Positions 8,220 to 17,021 of a stretch of DNA of 44,284 nt are shown here, piece after piece (positions within the stretch are counted from its first letter, which is position 1; every line of letters starts with the position of its first letter). Origin of the DNA: F23-B02 sp963613665 (GTDB lineage Bacteria; Bacillota; Clostridia; Oscillospirales; Oscillospiraceae); NCBI GenBank assembly GCA_963613665.1, contig CAVEAL010000020.1, positions 1 through 44,284 on the forward strand. Direction: 5' to 3'. The notes under the pieces are model-generated. The model saw nothing but the letters and a program-made list of their open reading frames with translations, was not told the DNA's origin and did not search any database. Position numbers and translations under genes: made by a program.

Positions 8220-9229
8220 CAGCAAGAAACAGTATAATTCCCGTGTTTGTGCCGCACCTCGGATGCCCGAATGACTGCGTCTTCTGCAACCAGCGCAGGA
8301 TCTCCGGCCATATAGAGCCCGCCACGGCACAGATCGTCAAAAATGCGATAGAAGATGCAGCCGCCTTGACCCCGCAGGGGACAAAGCGGCAGTTGGCGTT
8401 TTATGGAGGCAGCTTCACCGCCATACCGGAGGCGCACCAAGTCGAGCTTTTTGAGGCCGCACAGCCGTATCTTGAGGACGGAACGATCTGCTCGATACGC
8501 CTGTCCACCCGCCCGGATGCGATAGATGCAGCCGTACTCAAAAGACTTGAAAAATACGGTGTAACGGTCATTGAGCTCGGGGCACAGTCGATGTGCGACA
8601 GAGTTCTTGAGCTGTCCGGCCGTGGGCACGACAGCGCTGCGGTGGAAAATGCGTCGAGGCTCGTAAAGGCCGCGGGATTTGACCTCATTTTGCAGATGAT
8701 GACGGGACTGCCCGGCGATACGGACGAAAGCTGTATCGAAACGGTGAAGAAGATAATCGCCCTCGAGCCGGACGGAGTGCGGATATATCCCACCGTCATT
8801 GTGCGCGATACCGTTCTGTGCGATATGTGGCGCGCGGGGACGTATAAGGAACATACGGTCGATGACGCCGTGCGCATCTGCGCAAAGATCGTGCCGATGT
8901 TTGAGACTGCTCAGATACCGATAATACGCATGGGCCTGAATCCCACGGAGGACCTGTCCGGCGGTGATGCTCTCGCGGGAGCGTATCATCCCGCCCTCGG
9001 TGAGCTCGTCCGATCCCGCATAATGCTGCAAAAGGCGCGCGTACTTCTTGCCGGTACCGCGCCGCGCAGCCGTGTCACGCTCGGTGTAAACCGCTCCGAC
9101 GTTTCCAAAATGGTAGGGCAGCACCGCTGCAACGTGAAAGCGCTCACGGAGGAATTTTCGCTCAGGGAGCTCAAAATTCATGAAGCAAGTGTAAAAAGTG
9201 GCGAAATAAGCATTGTCAGTCTTGATTAA
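8216..9229 (+). CDS. Elp3-like radical SAM protein
   Basis: A 337-residue radical SAM enzyme. The cluster-binding Cys residues lie in GCPNDCVFCNQ (CX3CX2C) at about residues 16-24, followed by the SAM-binding YGGSFTAIP segment and MMTGLPGD. It resembles the radical SAM half of Elp3 but lacks the acetyltransferase domain: it ends soon after the barrel, with a short C-terminal region containing RSRVTLGVNRSDVSKMVG. Elp3 modifies wobble uridines in tRNA; whether this short version does so is unknown. The position between rnc and smc is common in Clostridia. ATG at 8216 overlaps the rnc stop. Confidence 0.88.
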   Translation: MTARNSIIPVFVPHLGCPNDCVFCNQRRISGHIEPATAQIVKNAIEDAAALTPQGTKRQLAFYGGSFTAIPEAHQVELFEAAQPYLEDGTICSIRLSTRPDAIDAAVLKRLEKYGVTVIELGAQSMCDRVLELSGRGHDSAAVENASRLVKAAGFDLILQMMTGLPGDTDESCIETVKKIIALEPDGVRIYPTVIVRDTVLCDMWRAGTYKEHTVDDAVRICAKIVPMFETAQIPIIRMGLNPTEDLSGGDALAGAYHPALGELVRSRIMLQKARVLLAGTAPRSRVTLGVNRSDVSKMVGQHRCNVKALTEEFSLRELKIHEASVKSGEISIVSLD

Positions 9230-9250
9230 GGAACGGCTTTATTATAAAAT
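9222..9250 (+). promoter_or_regulatory. Candidate promoter before smc
   Basis: TTGATT (9222-9227) and TAAAAT (9245-9250) have 17-base spacing, at the only gap of more than 50 bases in this gene run. It could give smc-ftsY an independent start. No terminator separates it from the upstream operon. Confidence 0.4.
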
Positions 9251-9284
9251 ATATTGAATGAACTGAAATAATGAGGTAGAACTT

Positions 9285-12200
9285 TTGTATTTAAAAGCAC
9301 TCGAATTGCAGGGCTTCAAATCCTTTCCGGACAAGACCCTCATAAAATTTGAAAAGGATGTAACGGCGATAGTCGGTCCGAACGGTTCGGGTAAGTCGAA
9401 CATATCCGACGCAATACTGTGGGTAATGGGCGAGCAGCGCTCAAAGACCCTGCGCGGCGGCAAGATGGAGGACGTTATCTTCGGCGGCACGGAAAAGCGC
9501 GGCGCGCTCGGCTTTGCTCAGGTAACGCTTATAATCGACAATACGGAGCATATATTCGACTGCGACAGCACAGAGCTCATGCTCACCCGTCGCTATTACC
9601 GCAGCGGCGACAGCGAATATTACATAAACCGTGAGGCCGTGCGCCTGAAGGATATAAACAGCCTGCTTATGGATACCGGCCTCGGAAGAGACGGCTACTC
9701 CATTATCGGACAGGGAAAGATAGCGGATATCGTATCCAACAAAAGCTCGGATCGCCGCGAGGTGTTTGAAGAGGCGGCCGGAATATCGCGTTACCGCAGC
9801 CGCAAGGAGGAATCCGAGCGAAAGCTTGAAAAAACGGAGGAGAACCTCCTTCGGATAAACGATAAGATCGATGAGCTTGAGCTTCAGGTCGAGCCGCTGC
9901 GCCGTCAGTCGGAGACCGCGAAAAAGTACCTCGTCCTGCGCGACGAGCTGCGCGTGCGCGAGATATCAGTCTGGATGGCGACGCTCGATAAGCTGCACGA
10001 TCAGGCGCAGACCGTAAATGCCGATTACGAAACGGCAAAGTCCGAGCTTGACGAGGCTCACCGCAGCCTTGAGGCTCTGTACGCCTCCGCGGGAAGCATA
10101 TCCGAGCGTATGCACGAAAAGGACATCGAGGCCGACAAGGCACGCGAGCGCCTTTCACAGACGGAGGCAAAAGCGGCCGACTGCGACTCGCGTGCTGCGG
10201 TGCTCAGAGCAAACATAAAAAGCAGCGGCGAATCCGTAGAACGCATGAAAAGCGACATTGCCGGAGCGCAGGCGCGCCTCGGCGAGATCGCCCGTCAGAT
10301 CGAGGATAACGAGAACAAGGCAAACACGCTCGCGGAGAGTATATCCGGGCTGACGGATAAGGAAAAGAGCAGCGCGAACGTTATTGAAGGCTGCCGCATG
10401 AAGCTGCAAAGCCGCGAAAATGCCGCCGCCCAGCTCAGGGAAAAGGTCAATCGTCTGTCCGTTGACTGCCGCAGCATGGACGCGCGCATACACATGCTCT
10501 CGGAAATGGAAAAGGAGTACGAGGGCTTTTCAAAGGCGGTCAAGACCGTTATGCGCGAAGCGGGCAGGGGAAACCTGCGCGGAGTTCACGGGCCTGTTGC
10601 GAACCTTATAAAAACTGACAACGAGTATGCCATGGCAATAGAGACGGCTCTGGGCGCTGCCATGCAGAACATAGTCATCGACACGCAGAACGACGGCCGC
10701 AGCGCCATTGAGATGATCAAGCGCCTTGATTCCGGCCGCGCGACCTTCCTGCCGGTGGACACCGTCAGAGGCAATATCATGAAGGACGCGCCTGTTAACG
10801 ATCCGGGCTTCGTGGGTGTTGCATATGACCTTGTGAACTTTGATAAGCGCTACGACGGCATATTTGCAAACCTTCTCGGCAGAACGGTGGTTGCAGAAAC
10901 GCTGGGCGATGCCGTGCGCATGTCGAAGGCAAACGGCAACCGCCTGCGTATAGTAAGCCTCGACGGTCAGCTCATAAACGCCGGCGGCTCCATGACCGGC
11001 GGCAGCGCCGCCCGCGGTACGGGCATACTGTCTCGCGCAAACGAGCTTGAGGAGCTGAAAACACGCAGACAGAGCCTCGGCAAGCAGTATGACGCGGCTC
11101 AGACTGAGCTTGAAAAATCGGTAAACGCACTGTCCGGACTCAGATACGAGCTTGATGCCGCGATAGAGGAGCGCGCCGGGATACAGCGCGACAAGGCCTC
11201 GTGCGAGGCCGAGATGCGTGCGACCAAGGCCTCCGCCGGGCAGCTGAAGGCTCTGTCGGACAGCCTGTCGGGCGACAGTGAGCTCAGAAAGGCCGCTATA
11301 GAAAAGGCCCAGCGCAGCTGCGAGGAGATAAACGCGCAGCTCGAGGCCGTTTTGAAGCAGCACGATGATATCATGGCTCAGGCCGAGAGAATAAAGGCCG
11401 AGATAGCGGAGATAAACGCGAAGCGCCTTGAGCTTGAAGGCCGCAGAACCAAGGCGGACAAGGACAGTCAGGAGTCTAACCGCCGCCTGCTGGAGCTTGA
11501 GCGCAGCGTCGCAAAGCTTGAGCAGAAAAAGCTTTCCGCGGAGATGGAGGAAAAACAGATCCTCGATAAGCTCTGGGACAACTACGAGCTGAGCCACTCT
11601 GCGGCTCAGCAGCTGCGCCAGCCGGTGGAAAATCTTCAGAAGGAATCGCGCGGCATAAGCGATCTGCGCCGCCAGATATCGGCTCTCGGTACGCCGAATA
11701 TAGGTGCTATCGAGGAATTTGAGCGCGTAAACACCCGCTATGAGTTCCTTACGGGTCAGCGCAGTGATATAGAAAAGGCGAAGAAAGAGCTTCTGGCAAT
11801 AATAAACGACGTAACAAACGAGATGAAAGAGGTATTCCTCGGCCAGTTCAAGCTTATTGACGAGAACTTCCGGGAGACCTTCCTTGAGCTCTTCGGCGGC
11901 GGCAAGGCCTCCGTCATACTCGAGGACGAGAACGATCCTCTCGAATGCGGCATCGAGATAAAGGTGCAGCCGCCCGGCAAGGCGGTGTCAAATATTAGCC
12001 TCCTGTCCGGCGGAGAGAAGGCGTTCGTTGCGATAGCCCTTTACTTTGCGATACTCAAGGTGCGGCCGACGCCGTTCTGCGTAATGGACGAGATCGAGGC
12101 CGCGCTCGACGAGGCAAACGTCATCCGCTACGCCGAGTATATGCGCAGAATGTGCGACAGGACGCAGTTTATAGTTATAACCCACCGCCGCGGCACGATG

Positions 12201-12305
12201 GAGGAGGCAGACCATCTCTACGGCGTGACGATGCAGGAAAAGGGCGTTTCCAAGGTAATAGAGCTCGATCTCGACCAGGCGCAGCGCTCGATCGAAAATG
12301 ACTGA
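9285..12305 (+). CDS. smc: Chromosome segregation SMC protein (short-armed)
   Basis: An ATPase that entraps and extrudes DNA with ScpA and ScpB to organise and segregate the chromosome. The head's N-terminal half has Walker A GPNGSGKSN near residue 32. The coiled coil runs from about 170. The hinge covers about 405-580, ending at GGSMTGG. A second coiled coil follows, and the C-terminal head has the LSGGEKAF signature near 907 and Walker B CVMDEIEAALDEAN. All landmarks are intact, yet the protein is 1006 residues, against about 1180-1190 in Bacillus and most Clostridia. Each arm is roughly 90-100 residues shorter than in Bacillus. The start is TTG at 9285, seven bases after GAGGT. ftsY follows 11 bases later. 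Confidence 0.96.
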   Translation: MYLKALELQGFKSFPDKTLIKFEKDVTAIVGPNGSGKSNISDAILWVMGEQRSKTLRGGKMEDVIFGGTEKRGALGFAQVTLIIDNTEHIFDCDSTELMLTRRYYRSGDSEYYINREAVRLKDINSLLMDTGLGRDGYSIIGQGKIADIVSNKSSDRREVFEEAAGISRYRSRKEESERKLEKTEENLLRINDKIDELELQVEPLRRQSETAKKYLVLRDELRVREISVWMATLDKLHDQAQTVNADYETAKSELDEAHRSLEALYASAGSISERMHEKDIEADKARERLSQTEAKAADCDSRAAVLRANIKSSGESVERMKSDIAGAQARLGEIARQIEDNENKANTLAESISGLTDKEKSSANVIEGCRMKLQSRENAAAQLREKVNRLSVDCRSMDARIHMLSEMEKEYEGFSKAVKTVMREAGRGNLRGVHGPVANLIKTDNEYAMAIETALGAAMQNIVIDTQNDGRSAIEMIKRLDSGRATFLPVDTVRGNIMKDAPVNDPGFVGVAYDLVNFDKRYDGIFANLLGRTVVAETLGDAVRMSKANGNRLRIVSLDGQLINAGGSMTGGSAARGTGILSRANELEELKTRRQSLGKQYDAAQTELEKSVNALSGLRYELDAAIEERAGIQRDKASCEAEMRATKASAGQLKALSDSLSGDSELRKAAIEKAQRSCEEINAQLEAVLKQHDDIMAQAERIKAEIAEINAKRLELEGRRTKADKDSQESNRRLLELERSVAKLEQKKLSAEMEEKQILDKLWDNYELSHSAAQQLRQPVENLQKESRGISDLRRQISALGTPNIGAIEEFERVNTRYEFLTGQRSDIEKAKKELLAIINDVTNEMKEVFLGQFKLIDENFRETFLELFGGGKASVILEDENDPLECGIEIKVQPPGKAVSNISLLSGGEKAFVAIALYFAILKVRPTPFCVMDEIEAALDEANVIRYAEYMRRMCDRTQFIVITHRRGTMEEADHLYGVTMQEKGVSKVIELDLDQAQRSIEND

Positions 12306-12316
12306 GGAGGAACACG

Positions 12317-13222
12317 ATGGGCTTTTTTGATAAAATGTTTTCCGGCCTTTCAAAGACCAGAAAAAATATTGAGGAGCTTGAAGAGGTATTCCGCAATTAC
12401 GATATCGACAGCGAGGATTTCTACGACGAGCTTGAGGAAATGCTCATAATGGCCGATGTCGGCGGAGAGACGACGGCTCAGATAATGATGGACTACAAGC
12501 GCATACTCCTGCGCCGCTATATAAATAAGGGCGTGCAGGCGAAGGAGGCCTTCGTCGAATATATGCGCGACATGCTCGGGACTATGGATACGGGCCTCAG
12601 GCTCACGACGAAGCCGTCTGTTATCCTCATGGTCGGCGTAAACGGCGTAGGCAAGACAACGACCATCGGCAAGCTGTCAGCAAGCCTCAGGGCCGAGGGT
12701 AAGAACGTCCTGCTGTGTGCCGGAGATACCTTCCGCGCCGCCGCAGCCGAGCAGCTCGGTGTGTGGGCGGAGCGCTCGGGCTCCGATATCGTGCGCCACG
12801 AGGAGGGCAGCGACCCGGCAGCGGTCGTGTATGACGGCCTTTGCGCCGCAAAGGCTCGCGGCACGGACGTCGTGATAATAGATACCGCCGGCCGGCTGCA
12901 CAATAAGGCAAACCTTATGAACGAGCTCAACAAGATAGCGCGAGTCGTCCGCCGCGAGCTTCCGGATGCCGATGTCGAAACGCTCATGGTGCTCGACGCG
13001 ACGACAGGACAGAACGGCCTTATTCAGGCAAAGCAGTTTCTTGAGACCGCCGGTATCACCGGCATCGTGCTCACGAAGCTTGACGGCACTGCAAAGGGCG
13101 GTATAGTTTTCGCCATATCAAACGAGCTCAAGCTCCCCGTAAAATACGTCGGAGTGGGCGAGGGGATTGACGATCTCATACCGTTTGACCCCAAAAACTT
13201 TGTGGAGGCGCTGTTTAAATAA
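12317..13222 (+). CDS. ftsY: Signal recognition particle receptor FtsY
   Basis: A 301-residue GTPase that docks ribosome-SRP complexes at the membrane. It consists of the NG domain almost alone, without the long acidic A domain of enterobacteria, as is usual for Gram-positives. The four-helix N domain is at about 1-85. The G domain shows the P-loop GVNGVGKTTTIGKL near residue 112, DTFRAAAAEQL, DTAGRLHNK and TKLDGTAKGG. GGAGG lies upstream of ATG 12317. The smc-ftsY pairing is widespread. The stop TAA shares its last base with the next gene's ATG. Confidence 0.97.
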   Translation: MGFFDKMFSGLSKTRKNIEELEEVFRNYDIDSEDFYDELEEMLIMADVGGETTAQIMMDYKRILLRRYINKGVQAKEAFVEYMRDMLGTMDTGLRLTTKPSVILMVGVNGVGKTTTIGKLSASLRAEGKNVLLCAGDTFRAAAAEQLGVWAERSGSDIVRHEEGSDPAAVVYDGLCAAKARGTDVVIIDTAGRLHNKANLMNELNKIARVVRRELPDADVETLMVLDATTGQNGLIQAKQFLETAGITGIVLTKLDGTAKGGIVFAISNELKLPVKYVGVGEGIDDLIPFDPKNFVEALFK

Positions 13223-13824
13223 TGAAGCTCATACTTGCAAGCAATAACGAGAAAAAGCTCAGAGAGCTAAAGGCGATATTGTCCGACATGGACGTTGAGA
13301 TACTCTCGCAGCGCGAGGCAGGCTGTAATTTTGAGGTCGATGAGACCGGCACTACATTTGCAGAGAACGCGTATCTCAAGGCAAAGGCCGTCTTTGACGC
13401 AACGGGCGAGGCCACCGTCGCCGACGACTCGGGACTTATGGTGGATGCGCTGGGCGGCGAGCCCGGCGTATACTCGGCGCGCTATGCTCCCGGCGGACAT
13501 GACGCAAGCGACAAAGAAAAATACATGTATCTTCTGTCAAAGTTAGAGGGCGTGAGCAACAGGAAGGCAAAATTCGTTTCCTCCATATGCTGTCTGCTGC
13601 CCGGCGGAGCGGAGATACGCACCGAGGGTGAGTGCCCGGGGCAGATACTCACCGAGCCGCACGGCGAAGGCGGCTTCGGCTATGACCCCGTTTTCATGCC
13701 CGACGGCTATCCCGACAGCATGGCCGTGCTCGGTCAGGAGACGAAAAACAGAATATCACACAGGGCGCACGCGCTCGCAAAATTCAAAACGGAACTGAGG
13801 AAAATAAATGGCACTGACAAGTAA
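13222..13824 (+). CDS. rdgB: Non-canonical purine NTP pyrophosphatase (RdgB/HAM1 family)
   Basis: A 200-residue house-cleaning enzyme that hydrolyses dITP, dXTP and related nucleotides to monophosphates, keeping them out of DNA and RNA. It starts with the family's substrate-binding motif LILASNNEKKLREL and has ADDSGLMVDALGGEPGVYSARYA with the catalytic Asp, then GFGYDPVFMPDG, and ends near the SHRAHAL segment. The length matches the family. It overlaps ftsY by one base and yhbY by 17. Confidence 0.95.
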   Translation: MKLILASNNEKKLRELKAILSDMDVEILSQREAGCNFEVDETGTTFAENAYLKAKAVFDATGEATVADDSGLMVDALGGEPGVYSARYAPGGHDASDKEKYMYLLSKLEGVSNRKAKFVSSICCLLPGGAEIRTEGECPGQILTEPHGEGGFGYDPVFMPDGYPDSMAVLGQETKNRISHRAHALAKFKTELRKINGTDK

Positions 13825-14116
13825 GCAGAGAGCCCAGCTCAGGGGCATTGCAATGAACGAGGACACGATCATCCAGATCGGCAAGGGCGGAATAACGGAG
13901 AACACCGTGACGCAGGTAAAAGACGCGCTCAAGGCGCGCGAGCTCATAAAGGGACGCGTTCTCGAAAACAGCCTTCTTACGGCGCGCGAGGCTGCCGACG
14001 CTCTGGCGGCGGCCTGCTCGGCAGAGACCGTGCAGACGATAGGAAGTAAGTTCGTCCTGTATAAACGCAACGAGAAAGAGCTTAAAATAGCTCTTGTAAA
14101 AGACAAGAAAAAATGA
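13808..14116 (+). CDS. yhbY: YhbY family RNA-binding protein
   Basis: A 102-residue CRM-domain protein that associates with pre-50S ribosomal subunits. The N-terminus LTSKQRAQLRGIA and the internal GKGGITENTVTQVKDAL motif are typical. The C-terminus is basic. It is embedded in the operon, overlapping the rdgB-like gene by 17 bases and the nadD fusion by four. The order yhbY-nadD-yqeK is conserved across Firmicutes. Confidence 0.94.
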   Translation: MALTSKQRAQLRGIAMNEDTIIQIGKGGITENTVTQVKDALKARELIKGRVLENSLLTAREAADALAAACSAETVQTIGSKFVLYKRNEKELKIALVKDKKK

Positions 14117-15285
14117 AGATCGTAATTTACGGCGGAAGCTTCAACCCGCCGCACTGCGGGCATGTCGAGGCGGCATATGCCGTGTCCGAGTGCCTCAGAC
14201 CGGACAAAATGCTTATAATACCGGCGAGCATACCGCCGCACAAGGAGCTTGCCGGAGGCAGCCCCGACGCTGCCGAGCGCCTTGAGCTCACAAAGCTTGC
14301 CTTTGACGGTGTTCCGAACGCCGAGGTGACGGATATCGAGCTCATGCGCGAAGGAAAAAGCTACTCGGCAGATACGCTCGAGGAGCTTATGAAGCTCTAT
14401 CCCGGCGCGGAGTTTACCTTTGTCATGGGCAGCGATATGCTCTTCAGCTTTGAGGAGTGGTACAGGTTCCGCTTTCTGCTGGAGAATATGACTTTGGGCG
14501 TATTCTGCCGCAGTGAGGGCGAGGATGCGCGAATTATGGAACATGCCGGCTATCTTAAACGTCAATACGGTGCAGACTGTGTGTTCATAAATCACGAGCC
14601 CAGGCCCATGTCCTCGTCGGATATCCGCGATATGCTGCCGAACAGGCGCGGCGCGTCGTATCTGCCGGAGCCTGTATATGCGCGCATAATAAAAAACGGA
14701 GACTATGACGCAAAGCCGGAGCTCTACTGGCTGCGCGAAAAGGCCTATGCCATGCTTGCACCGAAGCGCGTTGCCCACGTCGTCGGAGTCGAGTCGGAGG
14801 CGGTCACTCTCGCCAATCACTGGGGAGAGGATCCTGAAAATGCTGCGGAAGCCGGAATTCTGCACGATATTACAAAAAAACTTGTATTATCCGACCAATT
14901 GATATTGTGCAGGAAGTATGGTATCATAAACGACACCGAAGAGGAGAAGAACGTGAAGCTTCTTCACGCAAAGACGGGCGCAGCACTGGCGAAGGATCTT
15001 TTTAACATAAGCTCCGAGGTCTACGATGCCATCCGCTGGCACACCACCGGCAAGCCCGACATGACTCTCCTTGAAAAGATCGTCTACATGGCCGACTATA
15101 TCGAGCCTAACCGTGATTTCGAGGGCGTGGACAAGCTCAGAAGGCTTGCTTACGAGGATCTCGATGCAGCAATGACGCTCGGGCTCGAAATGAGCCTTGA
15201 AGATATCAGAAGCTACGGGCAGGAGCCGTACTATGCTACTGCCGAGGCCTATGAGTGGTATAAAGAACATACGGCTCAGCAATAA
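14113..15285 (+). CDS. nadD: NadD-YqeK fusion (NaMN adenylyltransferase + HD phosphohydrolase)
   Basis: A 390-residue two-domain protein. Residues 1-195 are nicotinate-mononucleotide adenylyltransferase, with GGSFNPPHCGH at the N-terminus and SSSDIRDML near 170, making deamido-NAD from NaMN and ATP. Residues about 215-385 are an HD-domain protein of the YqeK type (bis(5'-nucleosyl)-tetraphosphatase). Its metal ligands are visible as HVVGV, ILHDITK, LLHAKTGA, IRWHTTGK and YMADYIEP. In most Firmicutes nadD and yqeK are adjacent separate genes; here one frame runs through with no internal stop. Fusing an adenylyl-transfer enzyme to an Ap4A hydrolase would couple two steps of adenylate-cofactor metabolism. 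The start overlaps yhbY as ATGA. Confidence 0.93.
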   Translation: MKIVIYGGSFNPPHCGHVEAAYAVSECLRPDKMLIIPASIPPHKELAGGSPDAAERLELTKLAFDGVPNAEVTDIELMREGKSYSADTLEELMKLYPGAEFTFVMGSDMLFSFEEWYRFRFLLENMTLGVFCRSEGEDARIMEHAGYLKRQYGADCVFINHEPRPMSSSDIRDMLPNRRGASYLPEPVYARIIKNGDYDAKPELYWLREKAYAMLAPKRVAHVVGVESEAVTLANHWGEDPENAAEAGILHDITKKLVLSDQLILCRKYGIINDTEEEKNVKLLHAKTGAALAKDLFNISSEVYDAIRWHTTGKPDMTLLEKIVYMADYIEPNRDFEGVDKLRRLAYEDLDAAMTLGLEMSLEDIRSYGQEPYYATAEAYEWYKEHTAQQ

Positions 15286-15318
15286 CGGCAGGGGTGCCGA
15301 AAGAGAAGGGAAAACAAT

Positions 15319-16617
15319 ATGCAGCTATTCGGAGGCAAAAAAAACGGCAAGCACTCAGACAGCGGCCGCACGACCGAAAGATACGACGATTACGACTATG
15401 ATTACGCCGAGCAGCCGGCGCAGCCGCAGCGCAGTGCTCAGGACGGCGGCAGGAAGCCTAAGAAAAAGAAGGGCAAGGCCGGCAAGGTAATACTTATAAT
15501 CCTGCTCTGCCTCGTCATTCTGCTTGCGGCGGCCTATGTGTACATCGAGTATTTCATGGCAGCGCCCGACAGCAATAAGGAAGGCATCAATAATAACAAC
15601 GGCGAAGCGCCCGTCAATACGGTTGACGGCAGAAAGCCGGGCGTGTATACGCTGCTCGTCGCGGGCGTCGATGTTGTCAGCAATAATACCGACACCATTA
15701 TGGTAGGACAGCTCGACACGGTAAACCACACGCTCAATGTCGTGAGCATCCCGCGCGATACGCTCACGAACCTCTCGCATGAGGTGAAGAAGGCAAACTC
15801 CGCTTATCACTATGCAGCTTACTATTCCGGTATACAGAGCAGCTCATACTACGGCTGCGACCCGATCGAGACCATGCGCGAGGAGCTCATCAAATCCTTC
15901 CTCGGCTTTGACGTTGACGGATATATCCTCGTCAACATGGACGCGGCTGCGGATGTTGTCGATGCCATAGGCGGAGTAGAGTTTGACGTTCCCTCCGGTA
16001 TGGATTATGACGACCCGACGCAGGATCTGCACATTCACATACCCGCGGGTCAGCAGACCCTCAACGGCGAGCAGTTCGTGCAGCTCATGCGCTTCAGAAG
16101 CGGCTATGCCGGCGGCGATATACAGCGCATTGATATGCAGCATGAGCTTCTGATGGCCGTTGCCAGCCAGATGATAAGCCTCAATAATATCCCCAATCTC
16201 ACCGAGGTCATAAGCATCGTAAGCAATAATATGCAGACGAGCCTGAGCTCCGAGAACATGCTCTACTATGCGAAGGAATTCCTGAAGCTCGACAGCAGCA
16301 ATATCAATTTCTACACCATGCCCGGCAACACCAACGGCAGTGTGTTCGGCGCAAGCTATGTATTCTGCGATATCGACGCATGGCTCGATATGGTGAACGA
16401 TTGCCTCAACCCGTGGGAAACCAGGGTAACGACGGAAAACGTCAATATCGTCACCTATGAAAACGGCAATTTCTACTCCACTACGGGCGAACTCAAGGGC
16501 GGTGTTTCCTCGTTCTTGAATTACAGCGCGTCGAGCTCCATGGGCTCGGCAAGCGTCCTGCCGTACACCGGCAGCTCAAGTCAGACAAATTCAGACAGTA
16601 AGGATGATGACGAATGA
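15319..16617 (+). CDS. LytR-CpsA-Psr (LCP) family cell-wall protein
   Basis: A 432-residue membrane-anchored enzyme. LCP proteins move lipid-linked glycopolymers (teichoic-acid-like or capsule) onto peptidoglycan outside the cell. A charged cytoplasmic N-terminus of about 55 residues, with a Tyr/Asp-rich patch and a Lys-rich stretch, precedes one membrane segment (57-78). The LCP domain begins near 110, with DTIMVGQLDT and the conserved Arg in SIPRDTL, followed by the MRFRSGYAGGDIQRIDMQHE block. The tail is Ser/Asn/Asp-rich. It lies between nadD-yqeK and rsfS, a frequent Clostridia arrangement. The WecG/TagA-like gene at 26735 could supply a matching polymer. Confidence 0.92.
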   Translation: MQLFGGKKNGKHSDSGRTTERYDDYDYDYAEQPAQPQRSAQDGGRKPKKKKGKAGKVILIILLCLVILLAAAYVYIEYFMAAPDSNKEGINNNNGEAPVNTVDGRKPGVYTLLVAGVDVVSNNTDTIMVGQLDTVNHTLNVVSIPRDTLTNLSHEVKKANSAYHYAAYYSGIQSSSYYGCDPIETMREELIKSFLGFDVDGYILVNMDAAADVVDAIGGVEFDVPSGMDYDDPTQDLHIHIPAGQQTLNGEQFVQLMRFRSGYAGGDIQRIDMQHELLMAVASQMISLNNIPNLTEVISIVSNNMQTSLSSENMLYYAKEFLKLDSSNINFYTMPGNTNGSVFGASYVFCDIDAWLDMVNDCLNPWETRVTTENVNIVTYENGNFYSTTGELKGGVSSFLNYSASSSMGSASVLPYTGSSSQTNSDSKDDDE

Positions 16618-16976
16618 TGACACCAAGCGAGGTCGTTAAGATCGCCGCCAAGGCGCTCAACGACAAAAAAGGCAAGGATATAAAGATCCTCAAGACCGAC
16701 AAGCTCACATCCCTGTGCGACTATTTTGTCATCTGCACAGGTACATCCTCAACGCATATAAAAACTCTTACAGACGAGATCGACAAGGCCATGAGCGAGG
16801 CAGGCGAGCCTCCCATCCGCCGCGAAGGTTACCGCAGCGGCAGCTGGGTCCTTCTTGATTTCGGCTGCGTCGTGGCACATGTGTTCACAGAGGAAGCCCG
16901 CGACTTCTATAATCTTGAGCATCTGTGGTCAGACGCCGAGGAGCTCGAGCTCTCATCCCTTATAGGCCCCTGCTAA
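16614..16976 (+). CDS. rsfS: Ribosome silencing factor RsfS
   Basis: A 120-residue protein that binds uL14 on the 50S subunit and blocks subunit joining when nutrients are low. The signature DYFVICTGTS followed by the WVLLDFGCVVAHVFTEEARDFYNLE block is complete. The first ATG (16614) overlaps the LCP stop as ATGATGA; a second ATG follows at once, and AAGGATG upstream serves either. After the stop a short GC hairpin (16966-16981) is visible but lacks a T-run. Confidence 0.95.
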   Translation: MMTPSEVVKIAAKALNDKKGKDIKILKTDKLTSLCDYFVICTGTSSTHIKTLTDEIDKAMSEAGEPPIRREGYRSGSWVLLDFGCVVAHVFTEEARDFYNLEHLWSDAEELELSSLIGPC

Positions 16977-17021
16977 GGGGCGTTCGGACAAAAATATACT
17001 ATAAGGGAGTCAAAATTAAAA

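Noticed and set aside
16966..17021. Possible attenuator or T-box before leuS
   Set aside because: Only a 5-bp GC hairpin without a T-run is present, and the 45-base gap is far too short for a T-box with specifier and antiterminator.
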